From Paenibacillus sp. MZ04-78.2 (GTDB lineage: Bacteria; Bacillota; Bacilli; Paenibacillales; NBRC-103111), in contig NZ_JANAVJ010000001.1 of assembly GCF_024213375.1 (NCBI RefSeq), positions 248,001 through 312,000 of the forward strand: a stretch of 64,000 nucleotides of DNA, written 5' to 3'. The position numbers and the translations under genes are program-made. Positions 20,333 to 29,195 of this stretch are shown piece by piece; positions within the stretch are counted from its first letter, which is position 1, and each line of letters opens with the position of its first letter. The notes beneath the pieces were generated by a model. That model saw only the letters and a program-made list of their open reading frames with translations. It was not told the origin of the DNA and searched no databases.

Positions 20333-20632
20333 TTATCCGCGGGATTGGCGGTTGTACTCATACACGTTATCGGCCGGCTCCTGCTGGCGGAAAGCCCGAA
20401 CGTCCTCCAGCTTGACCAGGACGACGTCCATGCCGATCTTGACGATATTGTTCCAAGGGATAATCACATCGGTTCCGCCGCCGAACAATCCGAAAAAACG
20501 GGAGGAATTCGGGACGACGATCGCCTCGATGCGCCCGTGCCGGAGATCGAGCTCCAAGTCGCTGATTTGGCCCAGCTTTTTGCCGTCGACGATATTGATC
20601 ACGTCTTTGGTTTGAAAATCGGATATTTTCAC
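20333..20632 (-). CDS. ylmC: YlmC/YmxH-family PRC-barrel protein
   Basis: This 99-residue protein has a PRC-barrel fold: MKISDFQTKDVINIVDGKKL, then GQISDLELDLRHGRIEAIVV. It ends in a charged tail (EPADNVYEYNRQSRG). The family is restricted to spore formers and is often annotated as a sporulation protein; in Bacillus it follows sigG and its forespore expression is known from that context. The start is GTG with GGTGGTGACAGC upstream. The gap of about 330 bp to sigG contains the sigG terminator. Confidence 0.88.
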   Translation of the reverse strand: MKISDFQTKDVINIVDGKKLGQISDLELDLRHGRIEAIVVPNSSRFFGLFGGGTDVIIPWNNIVKIGMDVVLVKLEDVRAFRQQEPADNVYEYNRQSRG

Positions 20633-20959
20633 GCTGTCACCACCGGGGAGGCATGTTGCGGAACGATTTTGGAAGCTTCACTGGCGGCACGTCTGCGAGT
20701 GATAAGTAATCCGCTTCGGCTCAAACACCTGAAAAAAACTCGCCGCGGATCACTTTTCACTCTACGACCAACTCGCCAATAGACGTTCCAAAACCAAAAA
20801 ACCGGTTCCACAAATGCCCTTTTTTATACTATATGAGCAACTTGGGCAAAATGTCCTTGCCAGGCTATAAAAAAGCTTTTTATCGAATCAATAAAAAAAG
20901 ACCGTGCCCGCAGCATTGTAGCGAGTCGGTCGGATCTTCGCAGGTCGGGCAAGCTCCCG
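20633..20959. other. Gap between sigG and ylmC
   Basis: Apart from the terminator at 20893-20931 I see no gene, repeat or clear promoter. A forespore (SigF/SigG) promoter for ylmC would be expected here, but I could not identify a confident -35/-10 pair. Confidence 0.5.
20893..20931 (-). terminator. sigG terminator
   Basis: On the minus strand GACCGACTCGC pairs imperfectly with GCGGGCACGGTC around an 8-base loop and is followed by seven T. It begins about 29 bases after the sigG stop. Confidence 0.65.
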
Positions 20960-21742
20960 TCAGTTTTTCACATGCTTCTGCATCTGGGATATGGCCGATT
21001 TCTCGAGCCGGGATACTTGCGCTTGGGAAATGCCGATTTCGTCGGCCACTTCCATCTGGGTCTTTCCGTCAAAAAAACGCATGGACAAAATCATTTTCTC
21101 GCGGTCGTTCAGCTTCCGCATCGCTTCCCGGAGGGCAATACCCTCGATCCACGATACGTCTTTGTTCCGGTCATCGCTGATCTGGTCCATCACATAGATC
21201 GGATCGCCGCCGTCATGATAGATCGGTTCGAAAAGCGACACCGGGTCCTGTATGGCATCCAGCGCAAACACGACATCCTCCTTCGGCACGCCGAGCGCTT
21301 CCGAAATTTCATAAATGGTGGGCTCCCGCGAATTTTGATTCGTCAGCTGATCGCGCACCTGAAGCGCCTTATAAGCGATATCGCGCAAGGAGCGGGATAC
21401 GCGGATCGGGTTGTTGTCCCGAAGGTAACGGCGGATCTCTCCAATAATCATCGGAACCGCGTAGGTGGAAAACTTGACGTTCTGGCTCAAATCGAAATTA
21501 TCAATGGCCTTCATCAGTCCGATACAGCCTACTTGGAACAGGTCGTCGACAAATTCCCCCCGGTTGTTGAACCGCTGGATGACGCTCAGCACGAGCCGGA
21601 GGTTGCCGTTGACTAATTTCTCTCTTGCAGATCGTTCGTTATTCGTTTGCAGGTCCACGAATAGTTCACGCATTTCCGCATTGGTCAAAACCGGTAGCTT
21701 TGCCGTATCGACACCGCATATTTCGACTTTGTTTCGGGTCAC
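20960..21742 (-). CDS. sigG: RNA polymerase sigma factor SigG (late forespore)
   Basis: SigG directs late forespore transcription after engulfment. The first 50 residues include the typical MTRNKVEICGVDTAKLPVLT, and region 2 has DDLFQVGCIGLMKAIDNFDL near residue 65 with the -10 recognition helix FSTYAVPMIIGEIRRYLRDN following. Region 4 has the helix-turn-helix EVADEIGISQAQVSRLEKSA near 228. The 260 residues equal the Bacillus length. The start is GTG with TTGGGAGGTAATCACG upstream. It follows sigE after 171 bp, the standard spoIIGA-sigE-sigG order. Confidence 0.97.
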   Translation of the reverse strand: MTRNKVEICGVDTAKLPVLTNAEMRELFVDLQTNNERSAREKLVNGNLRLVLSVIQRFNNRGEFVDDLFQVGCIGLMKAIDNFDLSQNVKFSTYAVPMIIGEIRRYLRDNNPIRVSRSLRDIAYKALQVRDQLTNQNSREPTIYEISEALGVPKEDVVFALDAIQDPVSLFEPIYHDGGDPIYVMDQISDDRNKDVSWIEGIALREAMRKLNDREKMILSMRFFDGKTQMEVADEIGISQAQVSRLEKSAISQMQKHVKN

Positions 21743-21913
21743 CGTGATTACCTCCCAAGGAGAAATATTACTGTTAATTATCTCCTCGGAATGCTTTTTT
21801 ATGCGGTTCCTCCGGGCTCTCTACCCGCCCCATCGCCACCCGAAAATCGTTCAAAGCCTGTTCCGGCAAGGACGGTTTCGCTTTCATCGCCAATGAAAAA
21901 AACTTTTTCCAGT

Positions 21914-22636
21914 TTACACCATCTTATTGAACTCTTTGCGGAGCCGTTTGATGATGCGCTTTTCGAGCCGCGAAATATATGACTGGGAGATGCCGAGCAT
22001 GTCCGCGACGTCCTTTTGCGTCTTCTCTTCGCCGTCCTGCAAACCGAAACGCAGCTCCATGATGATCCGCTCGCGCTCCGACAGCTTGTCAAGCGCCTTA
22101 TGGAGAAGCTTGCGGTCGACCTGCTCCTCGATATTGCGGTAGATGGTGTCGTTTTCCGTTCCGAGCACATCCGAAAGCAATAGCTCGTTGCCGTCCCAAT
22201 CGATATTGAGCGGCTCGTCGAACGAAACTTCGGTGCGAATCTTGCTGTTGCGCCGCAAATACATCAAAATTTCGTTCTCGATGCAGCGCGAGGCGTACGT
22301 GGCGAGCTTAATTTTTTTCTCGGGATCGAACGTATTGACCGCTTTGATCAAGCCGATCGCGCCGATCGATACGAGGTCTTCGATATTGATGCCTGTGTTC
22401 TCGAATTTACGCGCGATGTAAACGACGAGCCTGAGATTTCGTTCGATCAGCATGCCACGGATGGCCGCATCTCCTGAAGGAAGCTTTTCCAGTAAATATT
22501 CTTCCTCTTCGCGTGTGAGCGGGGGCGGCAGCGCTTCGCTTCCACCGATGTAGTAGATTTCGTCCGATTTGAGCCCCAACGCCAGCAGCAGGCGAAAATA
22601 CATAATTTGCAGCATCAGCTTCCACTTGACCATCAT
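21914..22636 (-). CDS. sigE: RNA polymerase sigma factor SigE (early mother cell, pro-form)
   Basis: SigE is made as an inactive membrane-bound precursor, cleaved by SpoIIGA after a signal from the forespore. The pro-sequence is visible as the hydrophobic, basic N-terminus [20 protein letters not shown]. Region 2 has [20 protein letters not shown] near residue 95, and region 4 [20 protein letters not shown] near 210. With 240 residues it matches the family. An upstream ATG would add 39 residues but destroy the pro-sequence; GGGAGGAAGCGTAAAC fixes the chosen start. Confidence 0.97.
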   Translation of the reverse strand: MMVKWKLMLQIMYFRLLLALGLKSDEIYYIGGSEALPPPLTREEEEYLLEKLPSGDAAIRGMLIERNLRLVVYIARKFENTGINIEDLVSIGAIGLIKAVNTFDPEKKIKLATYASRCIENEILMYLRRNSKIRTEVSFDEPLNIDWDGNELLLSDVLGTENDTIYRNIEEQVDRKLLHKALDKLSERERIIMELRFGLQDGEEKTQKDVADMLGISQSYISRLEKRIIKRLRKEFNKMV

Positions 22637-22784
22637 GTTTACGCTTCCTCCCATTCGAACCTTTTTAATAGCCGGACATCCCCGTCGTGAAAACAACTTT
22701 GTTGCGGTCAAGCTTCGTTCTTCCTTTACAAGCACGGACTTGAGCTGCGGCAAGCCAGGCGGCAGATATCAGGTCCCGCTCGTG

Positions 22785-23684
22785 TTACATGTTGACTAGC
22801 GACGGATGAATGATGGCCTGATAAGCGTTGTCCGAGCTGAGTCGACCTCCGTCCAGTCCGATCAGCACTTTGTTTGCCTCAATCTGCTCGCTTCCCGTCG
22901 TGATAACGACCCGGTCCGGCTTGAGCGCCAGCATAAACTGCGTATTCCGGTTCACTCCACGATACGGCACCAAGCGCAAGCGGTCCTGCCAGATAAAGGG
23001 TTCGGTACCGATCGACGTCACGAGCTGATCCACTTCGGCCCGGCGGATTTTGACCAGCCAAGCTTCGGGAATGCGCTCCCCCCACTGTGCCGCTTCCATG
23101 ACCATGACCGGCGTTTTCGTCAGCGGATCGTACAGTTGGTTACCCGTATCAATAAGCCCGATACAACTGGAGGCAAATTCGTCGATATGAACCTCCACCT
23201 TGGCCAAGAACGAGGTCAGTTCCTGCTTGCGCCTCAAGGCTTGCAGGACGTGACGATACAGCCATAATGCCAACGGGAAGGAAAAGACCAGCATCGTCAG
23301 CGTAACCCCCAGATCGTGGCTGAACAAGAGGCCATTTATGATTTCGCTGGAGGATTGCCAGAAGTAGGCGCACCCGAAGACGGCACCAGCTGCCATAAAA
23401 TTAATGACGTAAAATGCGCCAAGGTTTCGCAAAAAATGCTGCAATCCCCCAAATCCGAAGGCGGTCAGCAGCATGAGCAGAGAAAGCGCAAATTTTAGCG
23501 CAAACGTAAACAGAAACGATAACGGCGGAAAAAACAGCATCACCGCATAGCTGCCCCCGATGGCTGCGGAAAGCCCCAGCCGCCACGGACGGTAACGGAG
23601 CTTGCGCGACCAGGCCGTCGTCCAGAGCAGCGCGCCGTCGATCAGCACGTTCATGAGGAAAATGACATCGATGTACACGACCAT
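22785..23684 (-). CDS. spoIIGA: Pro-SigE processing protease SpoIIGA
   Basis: SpoIIGA is a membrane aspartic protease that removes the SigE pro-sequence in the mother cell on a signal from SpoIIR. Five hydrophobic segments fill the first 155 residues (VVYIDVIFLMNVLIDGALLW and so on). The C-terminal soluble domain has the catalytic Asp in GLIDTGNQLYDPLTKTPVMV near residue 183. The 299 residues fit. The start ATG has GCGGGAGGTAACGAAG upstream, whereas the longer frame has no such site. It is 148 bp before sigE and probably cotranscribed. Confidence 0.96.
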   Translation of the reverse strand: MVVYIDVIFLMNVLIDGALLWTTAWSRKLRYRPWRLGLSAAIGGSYAVMLFFPPLSFLFTFALKFALSLLMLLTAFGFGGLQHFLRNLGAFYVINFMAAGAVFGCAYFWQSSSEIINGLLFSHDLGVTLTMLVFSFPLALWLYRHVLQALRRKQELTSFLAKVEVHIDEFASSCIGLIDTGNQLYDPLTKTPVMVMEAAQWGERIPEAWLVKIRRAEVDQLVTSIGTEPFIWQDRLRLVPYRGVNRNTQFMLALKPDRVVITTGSEQIEANKVLIGLDGGRLSSDNAYQAIIHPSLVNM

Positions 23685-23722
23685 CTTCGTTACCTCCCGC
23701 CCTGCTTGCCGCGAATGAGACA

Positions 23723-23755
23723 AGTATATCCCAACCATATTCCAAAGTCTGTCTA
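23723..23755 (-). promoter_or_regulatory. Candidate spoIIG promoter with 21 bp spacer
   Basis: On the minus strand TAGACA (23750-23755) and TATACT (23723-23728) are 21 bp apart. The Bacillus spoIIG promoter is known for SigA hexamers with a long (22 bp) spacer rescued by Spo0A. Transcription would start near 23716, about 32 bases before the spoIIGA ATG. Confidence 0.65.
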
Positions 23756-23761
23756 AACATG

Positions 23762-24056
23762 CCGAGGGGGCGGTACTATTTTTGTCGAGAGGAGGGGGTT
23801 GGGGGGAGTGAGCGGAGTTGATCGAGCGGGAGTTGAAACTTGATCAGCGGGGCATGTGGCTGCGAGCAGTCGTATGTGCCTTCGGCCGCTGTTGAACTCG
23901 GGTTCTATTAAACTTACCTTGCGGTAAGAACCCGAGTTCAAAGGCGGCACGTAAACTCTACGGCACATACACTGCTCTCCGCCACACAAGCTGATCTAGC
24001 GAGGGCTCACTCCTCCCAACCAAGGGAGGAGTAGGAAGAAACTGCCACCTCTCGGT
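23762..24056. repeat. Long nested foldback element between ftsZ and spoIIGA
   Basis: Almost the whole 295 bp folds on itself. GGTTGGGGGGAGTGAGC (23797-23813) pairs with 24005-24021 at 16 of 17 bases. GAGCAGTCGTATGTGCC (23864-23880) pairs with 23962-23977, with one extra base. The centre has perfect 14 bp arms TGAACTCGGGTTCT (23893-23906) and 23927-23940 around a 20-base loop. The outer segments (CCGAGGGGGCGG against CCACCTCTCGG) also match loosely. No reading frame of note is inside. It could be a foldback/MITE-like element or a structured RNA; no flanking duplication is clear. Confidence 0.8.
23783..23789 (+). promoter_or_regulatory. Candidate Spo0A box
   Basis: TGTCGAG matches six of seven positions of the Spo0A box TGTCGAA and lies 28 bp upstream of the candidate spoIIG -35 hexamer, the region where Spo0A binds in Bacillus. 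A single seven-base match is weak by itself; position is the main support. Confidence 0.45.
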
Positions 24057-24068
24057 ACGCGAGGAGCC

Positions 24069-24106
24069 GAAAAAAATAGCCGTCTCTATCCCTAGAGGCG
24101 GCTGTG
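24069..24106 (-). terminator. ftsZ terminator
   Basis: On the minus strand AGCCGCCTCTA-GGGA-TAGAGACGGCT is followed by seven T, about 25 bases after the ftsZ stop. It separates ftsA-ftsZ from spoIIGA. Confidence 0.88.
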
Positions 24107-24130
24107 CATTAAATAATATAGATTAGTCCA

Positions 24131-25267
24131 TTACTTGTCTAAGCCGTTGCGATTGCGATTGCGAAGGAAAGCCGGGATGTCGAGCTGGTCGTTCGACGAT
24201 TGGCCTCCGAACGGACGGAGGTTGCCAAGACGGTTGTCCGCAGGCTCCTGCGATGGATTGGAGGACGTGGTCGTTCCCGTCGTTACCGGTTTTTTGGAAG
24301 CTGACGATGGTTCTCTATGTTCAAAACCGGTGGCGATAACAGTCACCCGAATTTCGTCTTTCAAGCTTTCGTCAATGACTGCACCGAAAATCATATTAAC
24401 TTCCGGGTCCGCAGCATCGGCCACGATATCAGCCGCTTCGTTGACTTCGTAAAGCGACAGGTTGTTGCCGCCCGTGATGTTGAGTAGCACGCCCCGCGCG
24501 CCGTCAATCGACGTTTCAAGCAGCGGGGAGCTGATCGCTTTCTTGGCCGCTTCCGCCGCGCGGCTTTCGCCCGAAGCATAGCCGATTCCCATCAAAGCCG
24601 AGCCGCGCTCGGTCATGATCGTTTTGACGTCGGCAAAGTCCAAGTTGATCAAGCCGGGAACGGCGATCAGGTCGGAAACCCCTTGAACCCCTTGACGTAA
24701 AACGTTGTCCGCCGCAAGGAACGCTTCCAGCATCGGCGTCTTCTTGTCAACGATCTCAAGCAAACGGTCATTCGGAATAATAATGAGCGTATCGACTTTT
24801 TCTTTGAGAGCAGCAATCCCTTGCTCTGCTTGCCGAGCGCGCTTCAATCCTTCAAAACGGAACGGACGTGTCACGACGCCGACAGTCAGCGCGCCGCACT
24901 CTTTGGCGATTTCGGCGATAACAGGCGCTGCGCCTGTTCCTGTGCCCCCGCCCATACCTGCGGTAACAAAGACGAGGTCGGAGCCTTTAAGCGCGTTGGC
25001 GATTAACTCGCGCGACTCCTCGGCCGCCTTCTTCCCGACATCGGGATTTGCGCCGGCTCCGAGTCCACGCGTGAGCTTGTCCCCGATTTGCAGCTTCATC
25101 TCCGATTTGGCGAGGTGCAGAGCTTGCGCATCGGTGTTGACCGTTATAAATTCGACCCCTTTCACGCCGGTGTCAATCATCCGGTTAACAGCGTTGCTTC
25201 CGCCGCCGCCGCAGCCGATTACCTTTATTTTGGCGAACCCTTCCATATCCATATCAAATTCAAACAT
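24131..25267 (-). CDS. ftsZ: Cell division protein FtsZ
   Basis: This tubulin-like GTPase polymerises into the Z ring that recruits the divisome. The nucleotide-binding [13 protein letters not shown] is near residue 18, the tubulin signature [16 protein letters not shown] near 104 and the T7 catalytic loop [11 protein letters not shown] near 208. A variable linker (about 318-360) leads to the conserved C-terminal peptide [14 protein letters not shown] that binds FtsA and SepF. The 378 residues fit. The ATG follows ftsA by 49 bp with AGGGGGAAGACGCTAGT upstream, so the pair is cotranscribed. Confidence 0.98.
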   Translation of the reverse strand: MFEFDMDMEGFAKIKVIGCGGGGSNAVNRMIDTGVKGVEFITVNTDAQALHLAKSEMKLQIGDKLTRGLGAGANPDVGKKAAEESRELIANALKGSDLVFVTAGMGGGTGTGAAPVIAEIAKECGALTVGVVTRPFRFEGLKRARQAEQGIAALKEKVDTLIIIPNDRLLEIVDKKTPMLEAFLAADNVLRQGVQGVSDLIAVPGLINLDFADVKTIMTERGSALMGIGYASGESRAAEAAKKAISSPLLETSIDGARGVLLNITGGNNLSLYEVNEAADIVADAADPEVNMIFGAVIDESLKDEIRVTVIATGFEHREPSSASKKPVTTGTTTSSNPSQEPADNRLGNLRPFGGQSSNDQLDIPAFLRNRNRNGLDK

Positions 25268-25316
25268 ACTAGCGTCTTCCCCCTCATTAGGCTTTCGTCG
25301 TACAAGCTACCCGAGT

Positions 25317-26564
25317 TTAAATAAATTCGCTTAACCAATTTTTAAAACGTTCCATGGCCGAGGGCTTTTGCTCTTGACCGGAAGACGCTTTTTTCGTCGT
25401 GACCAGCTTCTTGACGCCGGAGCTTTGTTTGGCGTGTCGCAAATATTTGGAGGCGTACTGGATAATCCCTACGCCGCTCGTGAAAGCAGGGTCGCGCACG
25501 CCGATGAACTCGGGAACGGCAATACGAACGGAAGACGCCAGTTCCACTTGGGCGACATTCAACAAGCCGGGCAGCGAAGCCGTCCCGCCGGAGAGCACAT
25601 AACCGCCAGGCAGATCGGTGAAGCCAAGCCGCTGAACTTCCAAGCGGATCAGGTGAAATATTTCTTGTACCCGGGGCTCGATGATGTTTGCCAGATCGAC
25701 CTGGGAAAACTCCTTGTCCACATTGCTGCCGATCCGGTTAACCTTGAACACTTGATCCGGGTCTGCATGCTCTACGATGGCGCACCCGAATTTCAGCTTG
25801 ATCTTATCGGCGATGTCCGCTTGCGTCCGCAAGCCGTAAGCGATATCGTTCGTAATGAACTCGCCTCCGATCGGAAGCGTCGATGTAGCAACCAGATTGT
25901 TCTCGTTAAAAATGGCGATCGTCGTAGCTCCGGCCCCGATATCGACCAGCACAGTCCCGACGGCCTTTTCGTCCTTCGACAAGGCCAGATGGCCTGCGGC
26001 CAGCGACATCAAGATAAGTCCGGCTACCTTGAGCCCGGATTTCTCCACGACGCGGAGCAAATTATGTATCGCCGTTTTCGTACCGGTAACGATGGTTGCT
26101 TCGACTTCCAGCCTAACTCCGATCATGCTCCGGGGATCGTGAATCTGATCCGTTCCGTCCACCACGTATTGGTTCGGCACAACGCCGATAATCTCGCGTT
26201 CGGGAGCCAATGGAATCACTTTCGCCGCCTGAATGACCCGTTCAATGTCATCGTCGCCGATTTCGCGGTCTTCGTTCGATACCGCAACGACCCCGTGACT
26301 CGATTGCAGCGCAATATGATTGCCGGAAATTCCAACGTACACTTCCGATATTTGCACTCCGACCATTCGCTCAGCATGATCCACTGCGCTCCGGATCGAC
26401 TGGACCGTTTGATCGATATCCACGATCGCTCCTTTGCGAATTCCCTGCGAGTCGGCAGATCCAACTCCAATTATATTAATGGCGCCGTTAACGACTTCTC
26501 CAATAATAGCACGAACTTTGGATGTACCGATGTCCAAACTAACAATGATGTCATTGCTGCTCAA
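25317..26564 (-). CDS. ftsA: Cell division protein FtsA
   Basis: An actin-like ATPase that anchors FtsZ filaments to the membrane. The phosphate-1 motif is VSLDIGTSKVRAIIG at residues 8-22, with VLVDIGAGATTIAIF near 206 and the adenosine motif YVLSGGTASLPGL near 335. The membrane-targeting amphipathic helix closes the protein (MERFKNWLSEFI). A short basic linker (KKLVTTKKASSGQEQ) precedes it. Translation appears to start at TTG, with AGGAGGTGCCACGGG upstream. The 415 residues are typical. It follows divIB directly; the Bacillus genes ylxW, ylxX and sbp between them are absent. Confidence 0.97.
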   Translation of the reverse strand: MSSNDIIVSLDIGTSKVRAIIGEVVNGAINIIGVGSADSQGIRKGAIVDIDQTVQSIRSAVDHAERMVGVQISEVYVGISGNHIALQSSHGVVAVSNEDREIGDDDIERVIQAAKVIPLAPEREIIGVVPNQYVVDGTDQIHDPRSMIGVRLEVEATIVTGTKTAIHNLLRVVEKSGLKVAGLILMSLAAGHLALSKDEKAVGTVLVDIGAGATTIAIFNENNLVATSTLPIGGEFITNDIAYGLRTQADIADKIKLKFGCAIVEHADPDQVFKVNRIGSNVDKEFSQVDLANIIEPRVQEIFHLIRLEVQRLGFTDLPGGYVLSGGTASLPGLLNVAQVELASSVRIAVPEFIGVRDPAFTSGVGIIQYASKYLRHAKQSSGVKKLVTTKKASSGQEQKPSAMERFKNWLSEFI

Positions 26565-26689
26565 CCCGTGGCACCTCCTGTAACATAATTTCGATAATGA
26601 GCCTTGGTCAGCAAAACCTCCTGTAGATATTCCACACGGCTCGGCAATTCCCTCTTTTTTAGTTCATTTTTTTTCACGGCCAGACTTAA

Positions 26690-26698
26690 ATTATACCA
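26690..26698 (-). promoter_or_regulatory. Candidate extended -10 promoter for ftsA-ftsZ
   Basis: TGGTATAAT on the minus strand is a consensus -10 with the TGN extension, about 126 bp before ftsA. No good -35 hexamer lies 17 bp upstream, as is common for extended -10 promoters. Confidence 0.6.
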
Positions 26699-26746
26699 TA
26701 ATTTCAATTCTAGCACTATTCTAGCAGGTAGAGTAGCGTATTTTGC

Positions 26747-27661
26747 TTAGTTACGGGCCGTTTCCTGACTTTCCCGCTTCTTTTCGTCGGCGGACGATGA
26801 TGCGGTATCGCGCTTGTCCGTCTCTTTGGAAGCAGGGGTTTTACCATCCTTGGTGTCCTTGGTGTCTTTTCCGTCTTTTCCGTCCGCGCTGCCTTTTGCA
26901 TCCTTGGCGTTCGTTTTGCCCGAATCCTTGTCAAAAGGGGCATGCGTATCTGCTTCGAGCATCGTAATCACGCCCCCTGTTATTTTACTACTTTGCAGGC
27001 TGGCAATTAAAGAATCCAAATATTTCATTTTTTCGGGCAAATACTCAATCGCCGTCTCCACTTCATAATGGGATCGGGTGTACATCTTGATTTTATCGGG
27101 ATATGAAAGTGTCGGTGAAGGCTTGATCTCGGACACGTCGGAGAAGTAAGCGGCCGGCATCTTGGACATGTTCAGGCACAGCTTGATCTTGAGCGGATCG
27201 TCCTTCGACCATCCCGTCAAGATCGGCTTATCCAGCGCAACGCCCTGTACCGTTAAAGGCACGACGCTGGCGTCGGCGAGCAGCGCCTCAATCTGGCCGT
27301 TTTCTCCAACTTGGTAAGCTACCTTTGGGTACTCGTGCACCTGAATGATCAGACGCCCCGGGAACTTTTTGGACACTTCGACCGATTCGACCATCTGTAG
27401 TGCTTTGACCTGCGATTCGACTTTGGAGGATGAGACGGAAAAAAAGTGGTCTCCCGCTTTGACGGCGGCCGCTTGGGTGATTTCTTCCTTGGATACGAGC
27501 TGCTGCCCTAGAATCTCAATCTTCGTTATTTTGCTGAGCGACGATTGGAAAAAGAGAATCAGCAGAAGCGTAATAAAAAAGATAAATAAAAACACTAGCA
27601 GCTTCTTGCTGCTCCGGCTTTTCGGATTCGGTTTCTTGATCACTGGGAGTCTGTCTTCCAT
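26747..27661 (-). CDS. divIB: Cell division protein DivIB (FtsQ family)
   Basis: DivIB forms a complex with FtsL and DivIC/PbpB at the septum. A basic cytoplasmic N-terminus (1-20) is followed by one membrane segment (LLVFLFIFFITLLLILFF, about 20-38), and a POTRA domain begins at SKITKIEILGQQLVSKEEI. The beta domain runs to about residue 240. A striking lysine/aspartate-rich tail of some 60 residues follows (GKDGKDTKDTKDGK and similar), probably disordered outside the cell. The ATG with GAGGAGGCACCT defines the start at 304 residues. It lies between murA and ftsA. Confidence 0.93.
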   Translation of the reverse strand: MEDRLPVIKKPNPKSRSSKKLLVFLFIFFITLLLILFFQSSLSKITKIEILGQQLVSKEEITQAAAVKAGDHFFSVSSSKVESQVKALQMVESVEVSKKFPGRLIIQVHEYPKVAYQVGENGQIEALLADASVVPLTVQGVALDKPILTGWSKDDPLKIKLCLNMSKMPAAYFSDVSEIKPSPTLSYPDKIKMYTRSHYEVETAIEYLPEKMKYLDSLIASLQSSKITGGVITMLEADTHAPFDKDSGKTNAKDAKGSADGKDGKDTKDTKDGKTPASKETDKRDTASSSADEKKRESQETARN

Positions 27662-27911
27662 AGGTGCCTCCTCTTCTGAACGCAACAAAGCCCGCATGGC
27701 AGGCTCTGTACGCATTTTGCGCCGGGCAGCTTGTCCCGGACAGGACGGGAGCCGTCCGCAGGCTAGGCAGGACGGTCGTCCTCGCCCGTATTGCCGGCAT
27801 CGCCTGCGAGATCACGCAACTCCAATACGGAATATGTAAACCGCAGGGTATCCCTTCTCCCAAGGAAAAAGGGATATTCCAGCGGCTGTGGTCATATGGA
27901 TGTATAAAGTG

Positions 27912-29180
27912 CTACTCCGTAGGCACCGGCGTCGTACGATGAATACCCGCCCCAAGGGACGCGAGCATCAGTTCAATCCGGTCGTACCCCCGGTCGATGT
28001 GATGGATTTGTTCGATGATGGTTGATCCCTGAGCCGCCAATCCGGCGATGACGAGCGCAGCGCCTGCGCGAAGGTCGGTCGCTTCCACGGTGGCGCCATA
28101 CAGTCTGGGCACTCCCCGGATATAGGCTGAATTCAAATCTACCCGGATATCCGCCCCCATGCGCGACAGTTCGTCAACATGCTTGAATCGTCCCTCAAAT
28201 ACGGTTTCCTTCACGATGCTTACCCCGTCGGCAAGGCTGAGCAGTACCATGATTTGCGATTGCAGGTCGGTGGGGAACGACGGATAAGGCGAGGTAACGA
28301 TCCTCTCCACCGATTTGGGCCGGCCGAGAGCGCACACATTCATTATATCACCGTTAATTGCGATTTGAATACCTGCCCGCTTGAGCACATGAATGGCGGA
28401 GGTTAGATGAGCCGGACAAACCTTCTCCAGCGTCACGTTTCCTCTTGTAACCGCAGCGGCAATCATCAGCGTGCCGGCTACGATGCGATCGGGAATGATC
28501 CGGTAAGTACAGGGGGTTAGTTCCGATACGCCTTCGATGGTGATCGTATCCGTACCGGCGCCGATAATACGAGCGCCCATGGCGTTCAAAAAGTTTTGTA
28601 AATCTTGAATCTCAGGCTCTCGGGCCGCATTGGTGATCGTTGTCATCCCCCGGGCCATCGCGGCAGCCATCATGATGTTTTCGGTCGCGCCCACGCTCGG
28701 ATAATCGAGCACAATTTCCGCACCCTGCAGCTCATTGGCCGTACACACGATCTGGCTGCCGTTTTCCTCGATATGCGCTCCCAGAGCTGCCAGCCCTTGC
28801 AAGTGCAGATCGATTTTTCGCTCGCCGATCGCGCAGCCGCCCGGTTGATACAGCTCCACGCGTCCGAGGCGGGAAAGCAGCGGGCCCATCAAAAAAATGG
28901 AGGATCGCATTTGGCTCATCAGGCTTTCGGGAATATGAAACTGATGAACGGCGTTCGTACTCACGATGACGTTATCCCCGACCAACTCCGCCCTGCATCC
29001 CAGCGCCCGCAAAATGCCGAGCATCACATGAATGTCCGACAAATTCGGCACGTTCTCAATCGTGAATGTTCCTTCCGCCATGATGCTGGCTGCCAGAATG
29101 GGTAAAGCGGCGTTTTTCGCACCGTGAATTCTGATGGCTCCCGAGAGAGGTTTCCCGCCTTCGATAACCAACTTTTCCAA
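27912..29180 (-). CDS. murA: UDP-N-acetylglucosamine 1-carboxyvinyltransferase
   Basis: MurA transfers enolpyruvate from PEP to UDP-GlcNAc, the first committed step of peptidoglycan synthesis and the fosfomycin target. The reactive Cys is Cys116 in YQPGGCAIGERKIDLHLQGL. KNAALPI near residue 22 is the usual UDP-sugar contact. The 422 residues fit. Translation probably starts at TTG, preceded by GGAGGTGGGACT. In this cluster it follows murB by 15 bp; in Bacillus subtilis murAA and murAB are elsewhere, so its place here follows the Paenibacillus-type order. Confidence 0.96.
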   Translation of the reverse strand: MEKLVIEGGKPLSGAIRIHGAKNAALPILAASIMAEGTFTIENVPNLSDIHVMLGILRALGCRAELVGDNVIVSTNAVHQFHIPESLMSQMRSSIFLMGPLLSRLGRVELYQPGGCAIGERKIDLHLQGLAALGAHIEENGSQIVCTANELQGAEIVLDYPSVGATENIMMAAAMARGMTTITNAAREPEIQDLQNFLNAMGARIIGAGTDTITIEGVSELTPCTYRIIPDRIVAGTLMIAAAVTRGNVTLEKVCPAHLTSAIHVLKRAGIQIAINGDIMNVCALGRPKSVERIVTSPYPSFPTDLQSQIMVLLSLADGVSIVKETVFEGRFKHVDELSRMGADIRVDLNSAYIRGVPRLYGATVEATDLRAGAALVIAGLAAQGSTIIEQIHHIDRGYDRIELMLASLGAGIHRTTPVPTE

Positions 29181-29195
29181 AGTCCCACCTCCGAT

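Noticed and set aside
21743-21913. A forespore promoter for sigG (GCATA about 14 bases before GGAGATAAT)
   Set aside because: The -35 part fits SigF/SigG but the -10 part matches at too few positions to call.
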